Assembly: GCA_947176415.1 (NCBI GenBank)
Contig: CAMWQJ010000006.1
Location: 1-61,673, forward strand
Direction: 5' to 3'
DNA: 61,673 nucleotides
Origin: an uncultured Ruminococcus sp.
Lineage (GTDB): Bacteria > Bacillota > Clostridia > Oscillospirales > Ruminococcaceae
Made by a program: the position numbers and the translations under genes. The notes beneath the pieces are model-generated. The model was not told the origin of the DNA. It worked only from the letters and a program-made list of their open reading frames with translations, and searched no databases. Shown here piece after piece: positions 54,330 to 61,673 of this stretch (positions are counted from its first letter, which is position 1; the number at the start of each line of letters is the position of its first letter).

Positions 54330-56096
54330 ATGATAAAAATTTTCAAGAACCTTAAGCCACGTGATGTATTATTCATACTGATATGTGCGTTGCTTGTTGT
54401 GACGCAGGTGTGGCTTGAACTGACAATGCCGGATTATACACAGAAACTTACGGAATCGGTATCAGCAGGCGAAATAGAGATGTCGGAGGTGCTCAAAAAC
54501 GGCGGAATGATGATTCTGTGTGCTTTAGGTAGCATGACTTCAGCTATATTCTGCGGATTTTTCGCCTCACAGGTGGGTGCGAATTTCGCCCGAACTCTCC
54601 GTGACAGGCTTTTCGGACACATACTTGAATTTTCAAATACCGAGATAAATAAATTTTCAACGCCAAGCCTTATCACAAGAACGACAAACGACGTTGTGCA
54701 GTTGCAGATGCTTATTGCAATGGGTATGCAGATGATGATAAAAGCACCCGTAACGGCTGTGTGGGCGATTGCGAAAATCTCCTCATCAAGCATAGAATGG
54801 ACAACGGCTGTACTTATATGCGTGGGCATAATTGTCTGTACGATAGTATGTCTGTTGCTTGTTGTTTTTCCGAAGTTCAGGGTTATACAGAAACTGACGG
54901 ACAATCTCAACGACGTTACACGTGAAAATATAAGCGGTGTAAGGGTTGTGCGTGCGTTCAATGCGGAAGAATATCAGGAAAAAAAGTTTGAGAAAGTAAA
55001 TGACGAGATAACGAAAAACCACCTTTTCACCATGCGTGCAATGGGTCTCATGATGCCGATAATGATGCTGGCAATGAACGGTCTTACGCTCGCTATTTAC
55101 TGGGTGGGAGCTTATCTCGTTAATCAGGCTGAACTTATGAGCCGTGCGGAAGTAGTCGGAAATATGGTGGCTTTTGTGCAGTACGCATTGCAGATTATGG
55201 GAGCGTTTATGATGCTTGTAATGATATTTATAATTCTCCCGAGAACTATGGTTTCCGCAAAGCGTATAAACGAAGTACTCGAAACCGTTCCGTCCATAGA
55301 CTACAAAGCGGACGGCAGTACAGAAAAAGGCAGTGGAAAAATCGAGTTCAGAAACGTATCTTTCGGATATTCAGACTCCGCAAGTCCATGCCTGAAGAAT
55401 ATAAGTTTTGAGATAAATTCAGGCGAGACGTTTGCAATTATCGGTGCAACAGGTACAGGAAAGTCAACGCTTGTCAATCTCATTCCGAGATATTACGATG
55501 TTAAAAACGGCGAGATTTTAATTGACGGAAAAAATATACGTGACTATTCGGAAGAAAGTCTTGAAAAAACAGTATCCGTTGCACCTCAGAAAGCAACTCT
55601 GTTTTCAGGCGACATAAAGTCCAATATAACTTATGGCTGTAAAGAAAATGTCTCCGATAATGACGACAGAATAAAAAGGGCTATCGAGATTTCAAAGTCC
55701 GATTTTGTCAATAATCTTAAGGACGGCATATATTCAAAGGTCGCACAGGGCGGTACTAACTACTCAGGAGGACAAAAACAACGTCTTTCAATTGCGAGGG
55801 CGGTATTCAAAAATGCACCCATTATGATTTTTGACGACACTTTTTCCGCACTCGACTACAAGACAGATATGCTCGTCAGAAAAGAACTCAGGGAAAAACT
55901 TTCTGACACCACGGTTATTATAGTCGCACAGCGTATAGGCACGATAAGAAATGCTGACAAGATTCTTGTGCTTCATGACGGGGAGATTGCAGGTCTCGGA
56001 AAACATGATGAACTTATGCAGAACTGCGATATTTACAGGGAAATTGCACTTTCACAGTTATCCGAAGAAGAATTGTCTGGAAAGGAGCGTGCTTGA
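54330..56096 (+). CDS. ABC exporter half-transporter A (degenerate ATP-site subunit)
   Basis: A 588-residue half-transporter with six membrane helices (about 1-310) and a nucleotide domain. Walker A is GATGTGKST, the signature YSGGQ is intact, but Walker B reads IMIFDDTFSALD, with Asp in place of the catalytic Glu. That is the usual mark of the non-hydrolytic partner in heterodimeric exporters such as BmrCD, LmrCD or TM287/288. It ends one base before subunit B. Substrate is unknown; multidrug export is typical of MarR-linked pairs. Confidence 0.9.
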   Translation: MIKIFKNLKPRDVLFILICALLVVTQVWLELTMPDYTQKLTESVSAGEIEMSEVLKNGGMMILCALGSMTSAIFCGFFASQVGANFARTLRDRLFGHILEFSNTEINKFSTPSLITRTTNDVVQLQMLIAMGMQMMIKAPVTAVWAIAKISSSSIEWTTAVLICVGIIVCTIVCLLLVVFPKFRVIQKLTDNLNDVTRENISGVRVVRAFNAEEYQEKKFEKVNDEITKNHLFTMRAMGLMMPIMMLAMNGLTLAIYWVGAYLVNQAELMSRAEVVGNMVAFVQYALQIMGAFMMLVMIFIILPRTMVSAKRINEVLETVPSIDYKADGSTEKGSGKIEFRNVSFGYSDSASPCLKNISFEINSGETFAIIGATGTGKSTLVNLIPRYYDVKNGEILIDGKNIRDYSEESLEKTVSVAPQKATLFSGDIKSNITYGCKENVSDNDDRIKRAIEISKSDFVNNLKDGIYSKVAQGGTNYSGGQKQRLSIARAVFKNAPIMIFDDTFSALDYKTDMLVRKELREKLSDTTVIIVAQRIGTIRNADKILVLHDGEIAGLGKHDELMQNCDIYREIALSQLSEEELSGKERA

Positions 56097-56097
56097 T

Positions 56098-57888
56098 ATG
56101 CCACCTATGAGACCTATGCAACCGATGAATCCGAATGAAAAGGCTGATTTTGGAGCAATAAAAAAGATTCTTGCCTACTGTAAGCAGTATTTGCCGGCAG
56201 TTATCGTGGCAATTGTTTTTGCGGTCGGCGGTTCTCTCACAACAATTATAGGACCTGAAAAAATAAGCGACCTCATGAACGAAATAACAAAGGGCGTTTT
56301 CACGGAAATCGATATAAAGGCTTTTGAGAAGATATGTTTTACTCTTGTGGCGATTTATGCGACGGGTGCGGTACTCAACTATGCACAGCAGTTTATAACA
56401 GCTACCATAACACAGAAAACTTCAAAACGTCTGCGTACCGATATAGATGCAAAAATAAACCGTCTGCCGTTAAGCTATTTTGATACGACGACAAAAGGTG
56501 ATATTCTTTCACGTGTGACGAATGACGTTGACACGATAAGTCAGACTCTTTCACAGAGTTCCGCAAACCTTATAAGCTCGCTCGCACTTTTTATAGGCGT
56601 AATATATAAGATGTTCTGCACGAACTGGATTCTCGCACTTGTCACTATCGGAACTTCGCTTTTCGGATTTGTGATGATGGGTGTTATAACAAAAAATTCG
56701 CAGAAGTTTTTCAATCGCAAACAGGCGGACCTCGGTGCAATGAACGGACAGATAGAGGAGATTTATACAAATCATAACATAGTACACGCTTTTGGTGCAA
56801 AGGCACAGGAAAAGAAAAAATTTGACGAAATAAACGAAAGGCTTTATGACTCAAACTGGAAGTCCCAGTGGCTTTCGGGAATGATGCACCCTATAATGCA
56901 ACTGGTCGGAAATTTAAGCTATGCACTTAATTTTATCGTTGGCGTGATATTTATAATAAACAACAACGACGCCGTAACGCTCGGCACGATAATGGCTTTT
57001 GTGATATATGCAAGACTTTTTTCACAGCCTCTGGCAACATTTGCACAGTCCCTTACATCTATACAACAGGCTTCCGCCGCATCAAAGCGTGTTTTTGAAA
57101 TGCTTGAGGCAGACGAACAGGAAGACGAGTCCGCAAAGACCGCAATCCTCGGCAATATAAAGGGCGATGTTGAATTTAAAAACGTAAAATTCGGCTACAG
57201 CAAGGAAAAAACGATTATACATGATTTTTCCGCAAAGCTGAAAGCAGGACAGAAAGTTGCAATAGTAGGTCCTACGGGAGCAGGCAAAACCACAATGGTA
57301 AATCTTTTAATGCGTTTCTACGAGATAGACGAAGGAGATATTCTCATTGACGGCATTTCAACAAAGTCCGTAAAGCGTGAAAACGTCCACGATATGTTTG
57401 ACATGATTTTGCAGGATACATGGCTTTTTGACGGCACAATCCGTGAAAATCTTATATATAACAAAAAGGGCGTGACGGATTCCGAACTTGACAGGGCGTG
57501 CGAGGCGGTCGGACTTAAACACTTTATTGCAACTCTTCCGCACGGTTACGATACCCCCATTAATGAAGCACTTAATCTTTCCGACGGACAGAAACAGCAG
57601 TTGACAATTGCAAGGGCTATGATTAAAGACGCACCTATGCTTATTCTCGACGAGGCTACCTCGTCAATCGATACGAGGACGGAACTTGTTATTCAGAATG
57701 CTATGGATAAGCTGACAACCGGAAGAACGTCATTCGTTATCGCACATAGGCTTTCAACCATAAAAAATGCCGATGTGATACTTGTCATGAAAGACGGCGA
57801 CATTATCGAGCAGGGCAGTCATGAAGAACTGATAGCCGACGGAAATTTCTATGCAGAACTTTACAACAGTCAGTTTGTTGTTGCCTGA
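56098..57888 (+). CDS. ABC exporter half-transporter B (catalytic subunit)
   Basis: A 596-residue half-transporter. An N-terminal Pro/Met-rich stretch (MPPMRPMQPMNPNE) precedes six membrane helices. Walker A is GPTGAGKTT and Walker B MLILDEATSSID, with the catalytic Glu intact. The signature reads LSDGQ and not LSGGQ. Together with subunit A this gives one canonical site (this Walker A/B with A's SGGQ) and one degenerate site (A's Walker B with this LSDGQ). ATG 56098 lies behind AAGGAG, with a one-base gap to subunit A. A terminator follows. Confidence 0.9.
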   Translation: MPPMRPMQPMNPNEKADFGAIKKILAYCKQYLPAVIVAIVFAVGGSLTTIIGPEKISDLMNEITKGVFTEIDIKAFEKICFTLVAIYATGAVLNYAQQFITATITQKTSKRLRTDIDAKINRLPLSYFDTTTKGDILSRVTNDVDTISQTLSQSSANLISSLALFIGVIYKMFCTNWILALVTIGTSLFGFVMMGVITKNSQKFFNRKQADLGAMNGQIEEIYTNHNIVHAFGAKAQEKKKFDEINERLYDSNWKSQWLSGMMHPIMQLVGNLSYALNFIVGVIFIINNNDAVTLGTIMAFVIYARLFSQPLATFAQSLTSIQQASAASKRVFEMLEADEQEDESAKTAILGNIKGDVEFKNVKFGYSKEKTIIHDFSAKLKAGQKVAIVGPTGAGKTTMVNLLMRFYEIDEGDILIDGISTKSVKRENVHDMFDMILQDTWLFDGTIRENLIYNKKGVTDSELDRACEAVGLKHFIATLPHGYDTPINEALNLSDGQKQQLTIARAMIKDAPMLILDEATSSIDTRTELVIQNAMDKLTTGRTSFVIAHRLSTIKNADVILVMKDGDIIEQGSHEELIADGNFYAELYNSQFVVA

Positions 57889-57898
57889 ATAAACAGCG

Positions 57899-57928
57899 AG
57901 CCGTTCACCTTACGGAGAACGGCTTTTC
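57899..57928 (+). terminator. terminator of the MarR-ABC operon
   Basis: AGCCGTTC pairs with GAACGGCT, then TTTTC. Confidence 0.75.
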
Positions 57929-57976
57929 TGCTGTGTAGGAAATTTTTTAATGTATCGGTTTGTCCGATGAGTATAT

Positions 57977-58010
57977 TATAGCTTTTTTTCGTGAAAATTT
58001 AAAGCTATAA
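57977..58010 (-). repeat. inverted repeat after the Pnkp operon
   Basis: TTATAGCTTT faces AAAGCTATAA with a 14-base loop, 15 bases downstream of the minus-strand operon. It probably stabilises the 3' end; no T run supports termination. Confidence 0.5.
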
Positions 58011-58024
58011 AATATCTTAAAATG

Positions 58025-58408
58025 TCATATTTTATTCGGTTTGCGGATATATTCCGAAATATATTCGTTTATTTCACGCGTTTTTCCGCCCATCATTGCA
58101 ACCGCCCGTGAGTAGATAAGATATTCGTCCCAGAGATATTCAAGCAATGTCACCTGTAAAAGATTCCGTGTTTCCATGTCGCCGTATATTGCCAGATTCT
58201 CATACATTTCAAATATCTTTATCAAAAGAGGATTTTCTCTGAAATTATCCTTTCTTAGCATTCTGACAACAAGCGGATTAAGAATATTTCCGAAAAGACA
58301 GTGAGGAAGATTTTCGCCGAGATATTCATTTTCCGCATATATTTCCTCTTTAAGTTCAGGTATATACGAACAGAGAAAGTTACAGTCAAGCATATTATAG
58401 CTAATCAT
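58025..58408 (-). CDS. small helical protein of unknown function
   Basis: A 127-residue, all-helical acidic protein. The spacing ENLPHCLFGNILNPLVVRML, an IFEMYENLA segment and then VTLLEYLWD resembles small immunity-like families near DUF7674, but the match is by eye and weak. Its ATG follows the TAA of the Pro-rich gene without a gap, so it is translated with the Hen1-Pnkp operon. A role in RNA repair or toxin immunity is a guess. Confidence 0.7.
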   Translation of the reverse strand: MISYNMLDCNFLCSYIPELKEEIYAENEYLGENLPHCLFGNILNPLVVRMLRKDNFRENPLLIKIFEMYENLAIYGDMETRNLLQVTLLEYLWDEYLIYSRAVAMMGGKTREINEYISEYIRKPNKI

Positions 58409-59029
58409 TTAGTCAAATACGGGATTATCGTCCGCCGAAAAATTATCAGGATTATTGTCAAAAGTCCCTCCGAAATCTCCGAAACCCTTGTTTAAATCAG
58501 GCTGAATCTTCGGCATTTCAGGTTTTTTCTTTATATAAGACGGAAGCGGATTCATTGCCCGTACAACATTCGGGTCTATAGGCGGAGGCGGTGTTTCAGG
58601 CGGAATCTCAAGCGGAATTTCAGGCGGTTCAGGTATCGGCACGGGTGGCGGAGCGGTCGGCTTATGTGGCGGAATATATTCTGACTGTGGCATATAAACG
58701 CTTATATTGCGTTGCGGATTCGGCGGAGGCATATAAACACTTGCATTCGGCGGTATATAGACGCTTTTTGCCTGTGGCGGAATATAACCGCTCTGATTGT
58801 GCGACGGTATATAACCACTGTTATTCGGCACGCCGATAAAACGGCTCATGCCCGTATGCAGATTCATACCCTTTATATCGCTGAGAGGGTCTTGTTCGGT
58901 TTCCGCTATGGATTCGGTTTTTTCGGGTTCACGCTTTTTGTCCGCACTTTTAAAATTTCTGTAGTCACGGAAAGAAAAATCATTCCGTTTTTTAGTTTCA
59001 GGAGCGTTGCCAAAATCTCTGAAATTCAC
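58409..59029 (-). CDS. Pro-rich protein with YIPP repeats
   Basis: A 206-residue low-complexity protein. The N-terminal 55 residues are charged, with an FxFRDYRNF segment. Residues about 75-125 hold six repeats of the type S(G/V/E)Y(I/M)P(P/S). A proline-rich segment (about 125-155) follows, then a charged tail with GDFGGTF. There is no signal peptide. The start is GTG 59029 behind AAGGAG, which overlaps the end of pnkp. The repeats may bind SH3- or WW-like partners or drive condensation; function unknown. Confidence 0.75.
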   Translation of the reverse strand: MNFRDFGNAPETKKRNDFSFRDYRNFKSADKKREPEKTESIAETEQDPLSDIKGMNLHTGMSRFIGVPNNSGYIPSHNQSGYIPPQAKSVYIPPNASVYMPPPNPQRNISVYMPQSEYIPPHKPTAPPPVPIPEPPEIPLEIPPETPPPPIDPNVVRAMNPLPSYIKKKPEMPKIQPDLNKGFGDFGGTFDNNPDNFSADDNPVFD

Positions 59030-59042
59030 TTTTCATCACTCC

Positions 59043-61601
59043 TTATAAGCGTGGGTCGACAGGCTCGCTCTCAAACGCAAGCACGCCGAATGCACATTCA
59101 TGCACCCTGTAAAGCGGTTCTTTTCTGACAAATCTTTTCAGCGACTCCATGCCAAGCGAAAATTCTTTAAGTGCAAGATTGCGTTTTCTCGAAAGAGAAC
59201 GTTTTTTCAGACGTTGTAGATTCGGGGGATAGAGGTACTCCGCACCGTAAATTATACGCAGATACTCACGTCCACGGCACTTTACGGCAGGTTGCAGAAG
59301 TTTCACGCCGTTTAATGCAGTGTAAAATTCAGGTTTTACAACCATTCCTTCACCGCCTGAAAGAGTGAGTTTTTCCCACCATTCAACACCGTTTTCAATG
59401 CTTTTTTCGTCCTCCGTATCAACGCAGATATAAGGTGTTGCCATGAAAATTGCGTCATTTCCGCAGATGTATTTTTTTATGTTTTCCATGTGCCAGACGT
59501 GTTTTTTATCGTCAAAAGTTTTACCCTCACAGGCGAGAATGTGGAAAGGTGCAATTCTGAAATCGTCAATTGATTTTACAGTCCAGCAGTATTCCCTGTA
59601 TGCGTCAATGTATTTGTCAACAGCGTTTTTCTTGAATTTAAACTTCTCAAGTACGGCGGTTAAGTCGGTATCATGCTCGCCACCGTCGCATACATAGTCG
59701 GGTCTTGCACAGGCTTTTTCAAGAAGTTCAACCGCCGAGCCGAGTACACTGTGTCCGGCATTTCCGACGGTTGCGTACTGACTTTTTATAAGTGACTGTG
59801 CTTTTTCAGACCAAGGCATAAGCTCCGTATCGAGACAAATCCAGTCCGTTTCAAAGTCCACCCAGAAATTACTTGCGGTAAGTGCCTTGTCAAGCCTTGC
59901 AAGGAGTGCGGACTCTGTATCACGATTTTCAAAAAATCTTCTGCCCGTCCTTGTGTAGATTATTCCACGTGTTTTATCTTTTATGCCGAAACGTTTTTCC
60001 GCTGTTTCGGGAGTTCTGCACAGCACGATGACAGCACGTGAACCCATGTGCTTTTGCTCACAGACGACGTTTTTTATTCCGTTTTTCCTGTAATACTCAA
60101 AGGCTTCGAGGGGGTGTTCAAGCCAGCCGTCGAGACCACTTGTTTCGCACGGAGACATTGTTGGCGGAAGATAGATAAGCCAGTGAGGGTCGGCGGAAAA
60201 TCTCGACATTATTTCAAGTGCTGAATTTACGTTGCACTCATCAACGCTTATCGATGGAATCAGTTCGGTTGTGAGGTGCATTTTTCCCTGAAAATCGCCT
60301 ATTGTAAGCATATCGCCCATATCGTCGTATTTTTTTTCACTGTCAAGCGGTCGGACTGGTTCGTAATATTTTTCATGCGATTCAACGCTGACAAACTGCT
60401 TTTCTGGATAACGCATTGCCGTCAGTTTTCCGCCGAAAACGCACCCCGTATCAATACAGTAAGTGCCGTTTACGGTCTTAACCTCGTCGGACGGCGTATG
60501 TCCATAAACTATCGTAGCACGCCCACGGTAGTCGGAAGCCCAGTCGAGACGGACAGGCAGTCCGAAATTGTCCGTTTCGCCCGTGGTTTCGCCGTAAATG
60601 CAGAATTCACGCACACGTCCCGAACCACGTCCGATATACTCCTGTTTTATGCCTGCGTGAGCAACGACGAGTTTTCCGCCGTCAAAAACATAGTGGCTTA
60701 TAAGACCGTCCATAAAGTCTCGGACTTCATTTCTGAAATCCTCACTTTCCTGCGATAATTCAGCAACTGTCTTGTCAAGACCGTATGTAAGCTGAACATT
60801 TTTTCCCTTGAGATATTTTGTCAGCTTTACATCGTGGTTTCCGACAACCGCAAAGGCGTTTCCTGACTTAACCATGCCCATTACGAGCCTGAGAACACCG
60901 ACATTATTATATCCCCTGTCGCATAAGTCACCGAGAAAAACCGCCCTCCGTCCGTCAGGGTGAAAAAATATTCCGTCCTGATTTTCGGCGTAACCAAGTT
61001 TTGCGAGAAGTTCCGTAAGTTCGTCAAAACAGCCGTGAATATCGCCGATTATATCAAATCCCCCGTGTTCGTCACTTTTGTTATTCCAGAGTTTTGTGCG
61101 GATAATCTCTGCATTGTCGATATCTTCCTGTGAGTTAAGCACATACACGTATCTGAATCCCTCACGTTTTAAATTCCTGATACTCCGCTTTAAATCGTTG
61201 CAGTGGTTGCGGATAACCCTTTCAGGAAAACGCCTGTTTTCACGTTCATTATTTCTTTCAAGCAATGTTTTTTCAGGGATATTAAGCACTATTGCAACGC
61301 TATGCACATTATTTTCACGTGCGAGGTTTATAATCTGCTGTCTTGCACTTTTCTGAAGATTAGTTGCGTCTATCACAGTAAGTTTCATAAGGTCAAGACG
61401 TTTTTTTGCGGTGTAAAAAAGCAGTTCAAAAGCCTCGTGCGAAACGTCCTGATTGTTTTCGTCATCTGAAATCATCGCACGGAAAAAGTCTGACGAAAGA
61501 ACCTCCGTGGATTTGAATTTAGTATTTGCAAAAGTTGTTTTTCCGCTTGATGTTGCACCCACCATTGCGACAAGCGAAAATTCAGGTATTTCTATACGCA
61601 T
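59043..61601 (-). CDS. pnkp: bacterial polynucleotide kinase-phosphatase-ligase (Pnkp)
   Basis: An 852-residue RNA-repair enzyme with the usual three modules. The N-terminal kinase has the P-loop GATSSGKTTF (about 15-24). The metallophosphatase (about 180-410) shows GDIHGCFDELTEL, LGDLCDRGYNN, GNHD and AHAG. The C-terminal ligase domain has the nucleotide-binding lysine in KHMGS (about 516) and later GEGMVVKP. It heals and seals cleaved tRNA or RNA ends, with Hen1 adding a 2'-O-methyl mark first. Its ATG overlaps the last 10 bases of the upstream Hen1-like gene, so the pair is translationally coupled. Confidence 0.92.
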   Translation of the reverse strand: MRIEIPEFSLVAMVGATSSGKTTFANTKFKSTEVLSSDFFRAMISDDENNQDVSHEAFELLFYTAKKRLDLMKLTVIDATNLQKSARQQIINLARENNVHSVAIVLNIPEKTLLERNNERENRRFPERVIRNHCNDLKRSIRNLKREGFRYVYVLNSQEDIDNAEIIRTKLWNNKSDEHGGFDIIGDIHGCFDELTELLAKLGYAENQDGIFFHPDGRRAVFLGDLCDRGYNNVGVLRLVMGMVKSGNAFAVVGNHDVKLTKYLKGKNVQLTYGLDKTVAELSQESEDFRNEVRDFMDGLISHYVFDGGKLVVAHAGIKQEYIGRGSGRVREFCIYGETTGETDNFGLPVRLDWASDYRGRATIVYGHTPSDEVKTVNGTYCIDTGCVFGGKLTAMRYPEKQFVSVESHEKYYEPVRPLDSEKKYDDMGDMLTIGDFQGKMHLTTELIPSISVDECNVNSALEIMSRFSADPHWLIYLPPTMSPCETSGLDGWLEHPLEAFEYYRKNGIKNVVCEQKHMGSRAVIVLCRTPETAEKRFGIKDKTRGIIYTRTGRRFFENRDTESALLARLDKALTASNFWVDFETDWICLDTELMPWSEKAQSLIKSQYATVGNAGHSVLGSAVELLEKACARPDYVCDGGEHDTDLTAVLEKFKFKKNAVDKYIDAYREYCWTVKSIDDFRIAPFHILACEGKTFDDKKHVWHMENIKKYICGNDAIFMATPYICVDTEDEKSIENGVEWWEKLTLSGGEGMVVKPEFYTALNGVKLLQPAVKCRGREYLRIIYGAEYLYPPNLQRLKKRSLSRKRNLALKEFSLGMESLKRFVRKEPLYRVHECAFGVLAFESEPVDPRL

Positions 61602-61673
61602 TTCTTAAACACCCCTATCTGTGTAGGTTTACAGCCTTTTCCGTCGCTTTCGCCTATGCCGTCTATGCTGACC
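61592..61673 (-). CDS. hen1: 3'-end of a Hen1-like RNA 2'-O-methyltransferase, partial
   Basis: The last 26 codons of a gene that runs off the window end. The peptide ends KPTQIGVFKKCV, and the PTQ..VF pattern resembles the C-terminus of bacterial Hen1. The stop TAG overlaps the pnkp start. Position before pnkp strongly supports Hen1, the known partner in bacterial RNA repair; the fragment alone would not suffice. Confidence 0.7.
   Translation of the reverse strand, partial: VSIDGIGESDGKGCKPTQIGVFKKCV

Noticed and set aside
1-61673. CRISPR array, prophage or rRNA
   Set aside because: No series of spaced direct repeats, no phage structural or integrase genes and no rRNA sequence were seen.

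Overview
The window looks like a chromosomal segment of an anaerobic, fibre-degrading Ruminococcus (Oscillospiraceae, Firmicutes), most like the R. flavefaciens group. Three secreted proteins carry type-I-like dockerins with nearly the same core (VLIMQS.ANPD.Y.L.EQG), which points to a cellulosome. Pyruvate formate-lyase, an [FeFe]-hydrogenase-like sensor, the dapL route to diaminopimelate, DUF6465, and many TTGACA-17-TATAAT promoters with AGGAGG ribosome sites fit the same assignment. The species is inferred. No phage, transposase, CRISPR array or rRNA was seen.

Layout. 1-1640: end of an sbcC-like gene with an in-frame stop. 1772-4024: secreted GH26 mannanase with dockerin. 4158-6549 (-): AT-rich chloramphenicol acetyltransferase and an ABC-F ATPase with an unusual second ATP site. 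6712-8229: VTC-domain polyphosphate polymerase and DUF4956 membrane protein. 8363-8699: promoter-to-terminator non-coding region. 8788-12033: ribbon-helix-helix protein and ClpB. 12227-13121: HU and an AT-hook/DUF6465 protein. 13308-16541: dockerin plus two Cthe_2159-like beta-helix domains, with the same promoter element as the VTC gene. 16612-17628: Ser/Thr kinase and tRNA-Pro(CGG). 17678-23048: TetR-controlled set of hydrolase, stand-alone condensation domain, acyl carrier protein and AMP-ligase, then an SCP2 lipid-binding protein. 23138-24697: aldo/keto reductase and HD protein. 24825-34840: VWA, SWIM, DUF4132, MoxR and DUF5682 proteins, a five-gene system of unknown function. 34877-37784 (-): dapF, dapL, patatin. 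37871-40763 (-): degenerate GGDEF protein and AI-2E-family exporter. 40880-41812: 1-phosphofructokinase-like gene. 42057-44660: pyruvate formate-lyase split into three genes. 44743-47781 (-): sensory hydrogenase-like protein and repeat-bearing coiled-coil protein. 47967-49437: unknown protein and AraC regulator. 49551-52766: GH9-dockerin-GH16 enzyme. 52895-53677 (-): apparently circularly permuted solute-binding lipoprotein. 53886-57888: MarR and a heterodimeric ABC exporter. 58025-61673 (-): Hen1 end, Pnkp and two small proteins.

How the genes work together. The dockerin enzymes attack mannan, cellulose and mixed-linkage glucan outside the cell. FruK-like kinase and PFL belong to sugar fermentation, with a hydrogenase-like sensor encoded convergently to PFL. 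Hen1/Pnkp repairs RNA. The best candidates for undescribed biology are the VWA-SWIM-DUF4132-MoxR-DUF5682 cassette, the stand-alone condensation/ACP/ligase operon, the three-part PFL with a glycyl-radical-like middle peptide, and the permuted binding protein.
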